A stretch of 8,388 nt of DNA from GCA-002731945 sp913047775 (GTDB lineage: Bacteria > Pseudomonadota > Alphaproteobacteria > MED-G09), in NCBI GenBank assembly GCA_913047775.1, contig CAJWUE010000063.1, forward strand, positions 1 through 8,388. The letters run 5' to 3'. The stretch's first letter is position 1; the number at the start of each line of letters is the position of its first letter. The notes under the pieces were generated by a model. The model worked only from the letters and a program-made list of their open reading frames with translations. It did not search any database and was not told the origin of the DNA. The position numbers were made by a program, and so were the translations under genes. Shown here one piece after another: positions 1 through 5,836 of this stretch.

Positions 1-2
1 TT

Positions 3-56
3 CGAGAATTTGAATCATACCAACAATCAGTGGCTGCAATTGAGAAAAATCTGTAA
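3..56 (+). CDS. Probable C-terminal end of an upstream gene (partial)
   Basis: A reading frame enters from the left edge and ends at TAA 54-56 after 17 visible codons, ending in residues SVAAIEKNL. The composition (Glu, Gln, Ala, Lys) suits the closing helix of a soluble bacterial protein. A stem-loop at 87-112 follows about 30 bases after the stop, as expected at the end of a transcription unit. The family cannot be recognised from so little sequence. The opposite strand is also open across this stretch, so the call is tentative; it rests on composition and the downstream hairpin only. Confidence 0.35.
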   Translation, partial: REFESYQQSVAAIEKNL

Positions 57-86
57 TCATCAGAAACCTGCAGCATTATCAATAAT

Positions 87-112
87 TCTGCACCCATCAA
101 TTCTGGTGCAGA
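87..112 (+). terminator. Stem-loop, possible weak terminator of the upstream gene
   Basis: TCTGCACC at 87-94 pairs perfectly with GGTGCAGA at 105-112, giving an 8-bp stem with a 10-base loop. The following bases (TTCCCTCTC) are pyrimidine-rich but not a clean T-run, so intrinsic termination would be weak. It could also be an mRNA 3'-end stabilising hairpin or a protein-binding site. Confidence 0.35.
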
Positions 113-159
113 TTCCCTCTCAAATTATTAGTCCATTATTCGGATAATCCCAATAAACT

Positions 160-177
160 GGTAAAGACGTTCCAGAA
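160..177. promoter_or_regulatory. Short inverted repeat upstream of the promoter, possible operator
   Basis: CTGG (160-163) and CCAG (174-177) form a 4-bp inverted repeat separated by 10 bases. Its centre lies about 70 bases before the expected transcription start, a usual position for an activator site. Four-base arms occur often by chance and no regulator gene is in the window, so this is only a candidate. Confidence 0.15.
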
Positions 178-205
178 AACCATTTATATAATTTGATTAA
201 TTTTC

Positions 206-234
206 TTGACAAACAATTAAAACATCTATATCTT
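206..234 (+). promoter_or_regulatory. Candidate sigma70-type promoter of the operon
   Basis: TTGACA at 206-211 matches the -35 consensus exactly. After a 17-base spacer, TATCTT at 229-234 matches four of six bases of the -10 consensus TATAAT. Transcription would start near 241 and leave a leader of about 160 nt before the binding-protein gene. It is the best promoter-like pair I see in the upstream region. AT-rich sequence makes chance matches common, but a perfect -35 with ideal spacing is less so. Confidence 0.5.
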
Positions 235-390
235 CCTAAGCTTAACGCAACGAACCTTGATCTCGGGACTTAATTCTTGCTTTACGTAGATATTTTTTGT
301 GTTGATTTTCTGCTGAAATGCTAGTTTTTCCCAAGCTTCAGTACTTAATTATTTTTTCGGTTCAAAATAAAGTAAACCTTTGTCAAAATA

Positions 391-399
391 AGGGGAATT
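391..399 (+). promoter_or_regulatory. Ribosome-binding site of the solute-binding protein
   Basis: AGGGGA at 391-396 is a purine-rich Shine-Dalgarno-like element three to four bases before the ATG at 400. It supports this start, as does the complete twin-arginine signal that follows directly. Confidence 0.55.
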
Positions 400-1752
400 A
401 TGAAAAGAAATAAGTTGAGCAAAAATGTTAAGTCAACTAGGAGAAAGTTTCTAAAAAAAATAGGGACAACTGCAGCAGTGATAGGAGCAACAAGTAGTTT
501 CCCGATGCCATGGGTAAGAAGGGTTGATGCTGCAGATCATCTTTTGATTGGAGTTCCATCCTCTTTATCAACACCTTATGGTGTTGCAGATGATCAAGAT
601 CATTTGAATGGAACTATAATGGCTATGGAAGACTGGAACGCAAAAGGTGGTGTTCAGGGGAGAGAAATAAAAATATTTGTCCCTGATTATGATAAACTAT
701 CTCCAGAAAGTTCCCAGCAAACTATTGCTGCTTGTATTGATAAAAAGGTTCATGCCATTTCAAATTCTTTTACTTTTGCACCAATTCCTGCAATGGATGA
801 GTCTGCAAAATGGAAAGCCCCATATTTGCAAGGAAACACTCAAAGACTAGCTACTGAGCAATTCAAGAAAAATCCTAAAAAGTATAGTCATATATTTCAA
901 ACTGACCCTTCAGAGGTTAATTATGGATGGACTATTCCGCTTTGGGCAATGGCTATGGAAAAAACTGGTGTATGGAAACCAAAAAATAGAAAAGTTCATA
1001 TAGTCTCTGAGCAAGTTGGTTATAATCAAACCATACTTAAAGCTGCAAAACAGGCTTGGCCTAAATCAACATTTGAGATAGCTGCAGATACACAAATACA
1101 ATATCCAGTAAATGATTGGAGTCCAGTAATCCAAGAACTTAAAAAAGTTGATGCTTCGGTGATACAGATAAACCATTGGGTTGCTTCAGAGTATGCTGCT
1201 TTTTGTAAACAATTCAGGGCAGACCCTGTACCAGGATCTCTTGTATATATGCAGTATGGACCGTCACAGCCTGAATTTTTAGAACTCGGAAGAAGAGCGA
1301 CTGAAGGTTTTTGTTGGGGTACTGTGTTAGGTATTTATGGTGATGAAATGGGAGAAAACTTTAGAAAAAAATATCTAAAAAGATTCCCTGAATACGGAAC
1401 CTATGAAAAAAATACCATGGGAGTTGTCTACACAGGTAATGGCTATGATATTGTTAACTATCTAGTTGCTTCATGGAATGCAACCAAAGCACTGGGAACA
1501 AATCGTGATGATTTTAAGAAAAATTGTGACTGGATAAGAGTTAACCCAGTTAGAGGTGTATGTGGACCAATGGATATGAATAACGAATATCAGGAAGCTC
1601 TACATTTTCCTAATAATGGGTTTGGAAATCAAGCTGACACTCACAACACTGGAATGGGAACATTGTATTGCCAGGTTCAAGATGTACAACATAAAATCAT
1701 CTGGCCCCCCGAATACAATCAGTCGGAATTACGACCATCTCCATGGTGGTAA
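400..1752 (+). CDS. Tat-exported ABC transporter solute-binding protein, amide/urea/branched-chain amino acid type
   Basis: A 450-residue type I periplasmic binding protein (Peripla_BP_5/6 group, the clan of LivJ, UrtA, AmiC and FmdD) that should capture the transported solute in the periplasm. The first 45 residues are a twin-arginine signal: the motif TRRKFLKK at 13-20, a hydrophobic stretch from about 21 to 38, and a likely signal peptidase I site after VDA (42-44). There is no lipobox cysteine, so it should be soluble. The mature part begins with the family's usual LLIGVPSSLS strand and the helix containing MAMEDWNAKGGVQGREI (about 75-91), equivalent to the conserved 'N-x-x-GGI-x-GR' segment. 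It heads a co-directional cluster with two ATPases, two permeases and an amidohydrolase, so the ligand is inferred to be a small amide such as dimethylformamide. Urea or an amino acid cannot be excluded from sequence alone. A strong terminator just after the gene suggests it is made in excess over the membrane parts. Confidence 0.9.
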   Translation: MKRNKLSKNVKSTRRKFLKKIGTTAAVIGATSSFPMPWVRRVDAADHLLIGVPSSLSTPYGVADDQDHLNGTIMAMEDWNAKGGVQGREIKIFVPDYDKLSPESSQQTIAACIDKKVHAISNSFTFAPIPAMDESAKWKAPYLQGNTQRLATEQFKKNPKKYSHIFQTDPSEVNYGWTIPLWAMAMEKTGVWKPKNRKVHIVSEQVGYNQTILKAAKQAWPKSTFEIAADTQIQYPVNDWSPVIQELKKVDASVIQINHWVASEYAAFCKQFRADPVPGSLVYMQYGPSQPEFLELGRRATEGFCWGTVLGIYGDEMGENFRKKYLKRFPEYGTYEKNTMGVVYTGNGYDIVNYLVASWNATKALGTNRDDFKKNCDWIRVNPVRGVCGPMDMNNEYQEALHFPNNGFGNQADTHNTGMGTLYCQVQDVQHKIIWPPEYNQSELRPSPWW

Positions 1753-1769
1753 AATTGTTTCTTCCCTCT

Positions 1770-1803
1770 AAAAAAAGGGCAGTTAAAGCTGCCCTTTTTT
1801 TTT
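1770..1803 (+). terminator. Strong intrinsic terminator between binding-protein gene and the rest of the operon
   Basis: GGGCAG (1777-1782) pairs with CTGCCC (1789-1794) across a 6-base loop. The stem is extended by an A-run before it and followed by nine consecutive T (1795-1803), a textbook rho-independent terminator that could work in both directions. It starts about 18 bases after the stop codon of the binding protein and lies before the ATPase genes, which have no equally clear promoter. Partial read-through would give the usual excess of binding protein over transporter. Confidence 0.9.
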
Positions 1804-1838
1804 GATTTTTAGACTGTAAATCATCAATACAATTAATA

Positions 1839-2561
1839 ATGACACAGCCTGCAGTTTTATTGTCCTGTGAAAATATCTCTTTAGACTTAGGTGGTAGGGA
1901 GATTTTGAAAGATATTGATCTGGAAATTAAAGCTGGAGAGGTTCTTGGGATCATAGGACCTAATGGTGCGGGAAAAACATCTTTGATTGAGATTCTTTCT
2001 GGAAGATATATACAGAAATCTGGTAATGTTTTTTTTAAAGGGGAGAAAATAGATGAGAAACATATTTATGAACGATCCAGAATGGGTATTGGTAGAACAT
2101 ATCAGACGCCAGTTGTTCCTGAAGAATTAACGGTGGGAGAAGCTCTTAAAGCCACAAGACAAGCTAGCAAACCGTATTTAACTCGTTTTGATGCAGAATA
2201 TGCCGCTCATTTAGTGAATTTTTCGGTAGATTGGGATATTGAAAACTCAAAACTCGAAACTTTTAATCGAAGAAAACTATTGCTAACTAGCATTTTGATG
2301 AAAGAGCCAGAAGTTCTTCTTATGGATGAACCAGCATCTGGTTTAATTAATGCCGAAATTGATGAAATCGATACTATACTTCGAATGTTATCAAAAGAAA
2401 TGGATATAGCCGTAATTATTGTTGAACACAGAATAGAATTATTAGACACAATTGCTGATAGGGTAATAGTAATGGATGCTGGACAAATAATAGCTAGAGG
2501 GAAATTAGAAGAAATAGTAAATGATCCCAAAGTTAAAGAGGCATATTTTGAAGGAGACTAA
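1839..2561 (+). CDS. livG: ABC transporter ATP-binding protein, LivG/UrtD type, with degenerate signature motif
   Basis: A 240-residue ABC ATPase expected on the inner face of the membrane, paired with the next gene product; the symbol is family-level only. Visible motifs are Walker A GPNGAGKT (40-47), Q-loop Gln89 in RTYQTP, Walker B VLLMDEP (159-165, catalytic Glu164), a D-loop near 167-171 and H-loop His197 in VEHR. The signature, normally LSxGxxRR in this family, reads LETFNRR (139-145), so the usual Ser and Gly are missing while the RR is kept. The segment DPKVKEAYFEGD at the C-terminus is typical of LivG proteins. No clear Shine-Dalgarno precedes the ATG at 1839. The start is chosen because the first beta strand (VLLSCENISLDL) begins just after it and the terminator hairpin lies upstream. 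The length is normal. The substrate is set by the partner proteins and not readable here. Confidence 0.92.
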   Translation: MTQPAVLLSCENISLDLGGREILKDIDLEIKAGEVLGIIGPNGAGKTSLIEILSGRYIQKSGNVFFKGEKIDEKHIYERSRMGIGRTYQTPVVPEELTVGEALKATRQASKPYLTRFDAEYAAHLVNFSVDWDIENSKLETFNRRKLLLTSILMKEPEVLLMDEPASGLINAEIDEIDTILRMLSKEMDIAVIIVEHRIELLDTIADRVIVMDAGQIIARGKLEEIVNDPKVKEAYFEGD

Positions 2562-2573
2562 ATAAACTAAGTT

Positions 2574-3284
2574 ATGAATGAAATACTAAATGTTAAAGGT
2601 TTATCAGCTGGTTATGGTCCCCTGAGAGTTATTCATGACTTGGATTTAATTGTGAAAGCTGGGGAAAGAGTCGGAATTGTAGGTTTAAATGGACATGGAA
2701 AAACTACTCTCTTTTATGCAATAGCGGGGCTCACTCATTGGCAAATGGGCTCAATATTGTTAAATGGTAAACAGATAGGAAGGACAAGAAGCCAGGGGCC
2801 AGGTAGATATACACATCTTGTAGTTAAAGAAGGTATAGCAATTATGCCTCAGGGAGATGAAATTTTTCACGGACTTACAGTAGAAGAACATCTTGACAGT
2901 GGAGCATTTACCAAAGAATCTTGGAAAAACAGAAAAGAAAAAAGAGAGCAAGTTCTTGAGATTTTTGAGCCACTTAAAGAATTATTACATACTCCAGTCG
3001 GAAAACTTTCTGGTGGAGAGAGAAGAATGGTTTCAATTGGAAGAGGAATGATGTCAGATGCTAAGCTTTATATGGCAGATGAACCAACTTTGGGGTTAGC
3101 TCCTAAAATAGGAAAAGGTGTTCTTGAGGCTTTGCTTAAAATTGATTTAAAAAATTCAGCTATGGTTATAGCAGAACAAAATGTAGCATTACTTGAAGGT
3201 AAAGTTGATAGGATTATAGGAATGCATGCAGGAAAATTAAAAGGGGAAGCATCTGCTTCCTTGTCGATGTTGCTTAAAAATTAA
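2574..3284 (+). CDS. livF: ABC transporter ATP-binding protein, LivF/UrtE type
   Basis: A 236-residue ABC ATPase, the second nucleotide-binding subunit of the importer; the symbol is family-level only. It has Walker A GLNGHGKT (37-44), Q-loop Gln93 in MPQGDEIF, a complete signature LSGGERR (145-151), and Walker B LYMADEP (165-171, Glu170) followed by the D-loop LGLAP. At the H-loop position it carries Gln202 in IAEQN, which is normal for LivF proteins rather than a defect. It starts 12 bases after the preceding gene. The only good AGGAG (2552-2556) is too far from the ATG to decide the start, so translation is probably coupled. Paired with the LivG-like protein, its intact signature should face that partner's intact Walker A, giving one fully canonical ATP site. 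Confidence 0.92.
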   Translation: MNEILNVKGLSAGYGPLRVIHDLDLIVKAGERVGIVGLNGHGKTTLFYAIAGLTHWQMGSILLNGKQIGRTRSQGPGRYTHLVVKEGIAIMPQGDEIFHGLTVEEHLDSGAFTKESWKNRKEKREQVLEIFEPLKELLHTPVGKLSGGERRMVSIGRGMMSDAKLYMADEPTLGLAPKIGKGVLEALLKIDLKNSAMVIAEQNVALLEGKVDRIIGMHAGKLKGEASASLSMLLKN

Positions 3285-3292
3285 AAGAAACT

Positions 3293-4174
3293 ATGGACAT
3301 ACCTTTCGTCATAATTAATGGAATAACTATAGCTTGCATCTACGGATTGATAGCGGTTGCCGTCTCGATAACATGGTCAGCTTTAGGCCTTCTAAATCTG
3401 AGTTATGGTTTTATTTTTTCTTTTGCTGGATATGGGGCGTGGCTAGCAGAAAGATATGTTTGGCATGATCCGGTTTTTGTTTTATTCATGGGCATTTTTT
3501 CAGGAGTAGTAGGAGGAATTCTTGTCTGCCTTTTAGTTTTTATACCAGTTCATGATAAGCCAAATTTCAATATAAGGGGAATGATAGGTACACTTGCGGT
3601 GAGTTTAATTGGTAGTCAATGTTTGTTGCAATACTTCGGTCCAAAAAATAAATTGTTACCAGAAGTTTTTGGATATTGGAAAATAAAAATTTTTGGAGTT
3701 GTTTTAACAGCTGACAAAGTTGGCGTGATTGTATGCTCAATATTAATGATTATCATTGTAGTTAGATGGATGAAATCAAGTAGACGCGGCTTAGAGATAA
3801 GAGCAATGATGATGAATCCCCATGCAGCGTCCATTGTTGGTATAGGGGTTCGAAGAACAGGATTATATGTTATGGCTGTCACAGGTGCAATGACAGGGTT
3901 GTCTTCTGTTCTTCTATCTCAAACTTATTATTTAGCGCCCTTTAGCGGTTTAACTCCAATGATAAAAGGGGTAAGTATTGCGTTAATGGGTGGACTTGGG
4001 AGCGTTAAAGGAGCTATTATCGCAGCAATAATATTAGGGTTTAATGAAGCTCTAACTTCTAGGTTGCTTGGTGGACAATATGTTCTTATTACTCAATTTT
4101 CATTAATCATCTTAGTTTTGTTGATAAGACCAAGGGGTATAGCAGGAATCTTAGATAAAGCTAGAGAAGCATGA
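3293..4174 (+). CDS. livH: ABC transporter permease, LivH/UrtB type
   Basis: A 293-residue inner-membrane permease with about eight hydrophobic segments (roughly 5-25, 33-53, 61-85, 96-114, 141-160, 190-210, 223-252, 263-279). Family landmarks are the N-terminal NGITIACIYGLIAVAVSI, the ATPase-coupling loop GLEIRAMMMNPHAASIVGI (166-184), the turn GGLGSVKGA (233-241) and the closing RPRGIAG (279-285). The length is typical of LivH. It should form the translocation channel as a heterodimer with the next permease. It starts 8 bases after the second ATPase gene, and its stop overlaps the next start in an ATGA (4171-4174), indicating translational coupling. Only a weak AAAGAAA purine stretch precedes its ATG. 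The symbol denotes the family only; the substrate is inferred to be a small amide from the operon. Confidence 0.92.
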   Translation: MDIPFVIINGITIACIYGLIAVAVSITWSALGLLNLSYGFIFSFAGYGAWLAERYVWHDPVFVLFMGIFSGVVGGILVCLLVFIPVHDKPNFNIRGMIGTLAVSLIGSQCLLQYFGPKNKLLPEVFGYWKIKIFGVVLTADKVGVIVCSILMIIIVVRWMKSSRRGLEIRAMMMNPHAASIVGIGVRRTGLYVMAVTGAMTGLSSVLLSQTYYLAPFSGLTPMIKGVSIALMGGLGSVKGAIIAAIILGFNEALTSRLLGGQYVLITQFSLIILVLLIRPRGIAGILDKAREA

Positions 4175-5832
4175 GCGAACAAACTAAAACAAAAAAGAAG
4201 ATTACCTGGAAAAATCCTTTGGCCTTATGGGGTGCAAGTGGTGGAAATTATGAAGTACCCACCATTACCCATAAAGATCCTAGTGAAATTTGGGAAAAAA
4301 CTAAGTCCTTTAAAGTTCCGATAACAAAAATTGGAAGATTTCATTATGAATATAAATCATCAAATCATGGATCTAAACTGTGGAATAGAACTAGGTGGTG
4401 GCCAACTAGAAGGACAATCCTTTGGACCAAGGGGGTGTACAATAGGAAAAGTTTAAAAGCTGAAAAAATAAGAAAAGATAAAAGGCCAATTTTTTGGTTC
4501 TTAGGATTAGTTTTCTTAGCTTTATTTCCCTTTATTGTTCCAGAGGATTATAAAAATACACTTTTAGTAGCCGGCGGTATTTTTGGAATATATGCCTCAA
4601 TTAATTTATGTTGGACACTAGTAATCGGAACTGCAAATATTTTTTCTTTGGCAACTTATGCTGTAGTTGGAGCTGCGGCTTTTGGGACTTCTTGGCTATC
4701 AATTAATTTAGGCTTGCCATGGTGGACATTACCTTTGATAGGAATGGGAGTGGGCTTTATTTGTGGGATAATAATAGCAATACCGGCATTAAGATTAGAC
4801 GGCTTTTATTATGGTTTGTTAACGTTAGGACTTAATGAACTCTGCAGAGTTTACGTAGTAACTTCAAAAACGTTTGGTTCTGCTTCAGGCGGCTTATATG
4901 GTGCTTCAACATTCATAAATGATGAATGGCCTCCAATGGTTCAATCTATAACAAGTTACTACAGTTCTATTATATTACTTATTTTAACTTTATTTTTGTT
5001 TAGGTTTGTAGATGGGAAACGTTTAGGAAGAATTTTGAAAATGTCTCCCGAGAAAAAAGAAGCTTTTGCAGAAGCATCAGGAATAAATTATAAAAAAGCA
5101 AGAGTTATGGTATTCCTGATTTCTTCAACTGCTTTAGGATTTATAGGTGGCTTTTATACAGCTTATTACAGAGGCGTGGCTTTTAATATTTTTAGTTTTG
5201 ATACTGTGCTTTTGGGATTAGCAATGATAACAATAGGCGGAATTGGCAGATCCGAAGGCGCGGTTATAGGTACAATGCTTGTTGTAGTTTTAGATAAAGT
5301 TTTAATAAGTCTTGGCCCTATAAGATACATCATGATTGGAGTGTTGATGATACTAACAATACTATTTCTTCGTAATGGTATTTTTGGTATTAGAAAGCAA
5401 TTTCGAGAATGGAGAGATAAGAAAAAAGGAGAAAGAAGATCCAGTCGTTTAGAGAGAGGAGGAGAAATGTTACCAGAGCAAGCAACGGAGATGGACGATA
5501 AAGATGAGGTCTATCGAAAAAGATATGACAAAATGCAAAGAGAGTTTTTAAAAACTTTAGTTTCAGAAGAAGTTGTTGAGGAGCACAAAAAGAAACCACT
5601 AGGACAACATAGTGAAGCTTTGGAAAGACTTTTACTTTATTTTAGAAGATCTTCCCAAGTTGATAAATATGTAATCAAATGTGAAAAGCCATTTAAGAAA
5701 TATAAAATTATGGCTTTATCTGGAAAAAGAGGAGGTTCTCCTCGTTTAGTTGAAGATAAAACATATACAAGTACAGAAGACGCATATCATGGTGTTTTTT
5801 TAAGACGTTTACAAGACTTAATGGAAGCATAG
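4171..5832 (+). CDS. livM: LivM/UrtC-type permease with N-terminal extension, fused to a dimethylformamidase small-subunit-like domain
   Basis: A 553-residue protein in three parts. Residues 1-105 are a hydrophilic, basic, Trp-rich segment (W13, W20, W41, W71, W76, W77, W85) not usual in LivM. Residues about 107-410 form the permease, with about nine membrane spans and the family landmarks PALRLDGFYYGLLTLGLNE (205-223), the coupling region around ASGINYKKAR (302-311) and GGIGRSEGAVIGT (356-368). After a charged linker (411-445), the segment 446-553 resembles the small subunit of N,N-dimethylformamidase as I remember it: VVEEHKKKPLG, then LLLYFRRS, DKYVI, and an end reading HGVFLRRLQDLMEA. In known dmf operons the small subunit is a free protein of about 130 residues encoded directly before the large one. 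The permease C-terminus should be cytoplasmic, which would place this domain beside the large subunit. The next gene starts 4 bases later. A strong internal Shine-Dalgarno before Met433 may allow separate synthesis. The permease call is firm; the fused-domain call rests on recalled similarity. Confidence 0.88.
   Translation: MSEQTKTKKKITWKNPLALWGASGGNYEVPTITHKDPSEIWEKTKSFKVPITKIGRFHYEYKSSNHGSKLWNRTRWWPTRRTILWTKGVYNRKSLKAEKIRKDKRPIFWFLGLVFLALFPFIVPEDYKNTLLVAGGIFGIYASINLCWTLVIGTANIFSLATYAVVGAAAFGTSWLSINLGLPWWTLPLIGMGVGFICGIIIAIPALRLDGFYYGLLTLGLNELCRVYVVTSKTFGSASGGLYGASTFINDEWPPMVQSITSYYSSIILLILTLFLFRFVDGKRLGRILKMSPEKKEAFAEASGINYKKARVMVFLISSTALGFIGGFYTAYYRGVAFNIFSFDTVLLGLAMITIGGIGRSEGAVIGTMLVVVLDKVLISLGPIRYIMIGVLMILTILFLRNGIFGIRKQFREWRDKKKGERRSSRLERGGEMLPEQATEMDDKDEVYRKRYDKMQREFLKTLVSEEVVEEHKKKPLGQHSEALERLLLYFRRSSQVDKYVIKCEKPFKKYKIMALSGKRGGSPRLVEDKTYTSTEDAYHGVFLRRLQDLMEA
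5457..5462 (+). promoter_or_regulatory. Internal Shine-Dalgarno sequence before in-frame Met433 of the fused permease
   Basis: AGGAGG at 5457-5462, inside codons for Arg429-Gly430-Gly431, is followed after four bases by the in-frame ATG at 5467. It is the strongest match to the anti-Shine-Dalgarno sequence before any ATG of interest in the window; the annotated starts of the operon have weak or no such element. Its position exactly at the junction between permease linker and small-subunit-like domain makes chance less likely, though Arg-Gly-Gly codons in AT-rich DNA can produce it. Confidence 0.5.
5467..5832 (+). CDS. dmfA1: Candidate free dimethylformamidase-type small subunit from an internal in-frame start
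   Basis: Translation from the internal ATG at 5467 would give a 121-residue protein beginning MLPEQATEMDDKDEVYRKRY, close to the roughly 130 residues I recall for the DmfA1 subunit. It is the C-terminal part of the fused permease, not a separate gene. The case for it is the AGGAGG four bases upstream, the start falling at the domain junction, and the large-subunit gene following at once. In characterised enzymes the small subunit packs on the large subunit and is needed for the active complex. If made, it would let the cell form soluble holoenzyme besides a membrane-tethered one. It is also possible that only the fusion is made, or that a lost stop codon (in nature or by sequencing error) joined two genes. 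Confidence 0.45.
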   Translation: MLPEQATEMDDKDEVYRKRYDKMQREFLKTLVSEEVVEEHKKKPLGQHSEALERLLLYFRRSSQVDKYVIKCEKPFKKYKIMALSGKRGGSPRLVEDKTYTSTEDAYHGVFLRRLQDLMEA

Positions 5833-5836
5833 GCAA

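Larger units (their letters stand above)
57..399. other. Intergenic region and operon leader
   Basis: These 343 bases hold no convincing gene. From left to right they contain the hairpin at 87-112, an imperfect palindrome ATTATTCGGATAAT at 135-148, the inverted repeat CTGG-N10-CCAG at 160-177, a promoter-like pair at 206-234, and an AT-rich leader of about 160 nt. The leader carries the 8-bp palindrome TAAGCTTA (237-244), a weak 5-bp hairpin (CTGAA 313-317 with TTCAG 337-341) and T-runs. I recognise no known riboswitch. Confidence 0.6.

Noticed and set aside
2..97. Minus-strand frame starting MGAELLIMLQVSDD and running off the left edge
   Set aside because: It has no ribosome-binding site, its start falls inside the stem-loop at 87-112, and the plus-strand frame ending at 56 has a more typical protein composition. 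It cannot be fully excluded with so little sequence.
1..150. Plus-strand frame 1, open from the edge to a TAA at about 148
   Set aside because: The translation (rich in Ile, Pro, Ser, Gln, no recognisable pattern) runs through the hairpin and does not look like a protein.
268..350. ACTTAATT direct repeat at 268-275 and 343-350 in the leader
   Set aside because: Eight AT-rich bases repeated once in an AT-rich leader are expected by chance.
1802..1833. Possible promoter TTGATT ... TACAAT just before the LivG-type ATPase gene
   Set aside because: The 20-base spacer is too long for sigma70 and transcription would start on the ATG itself. It would require leaderless translation, so I did not call it.
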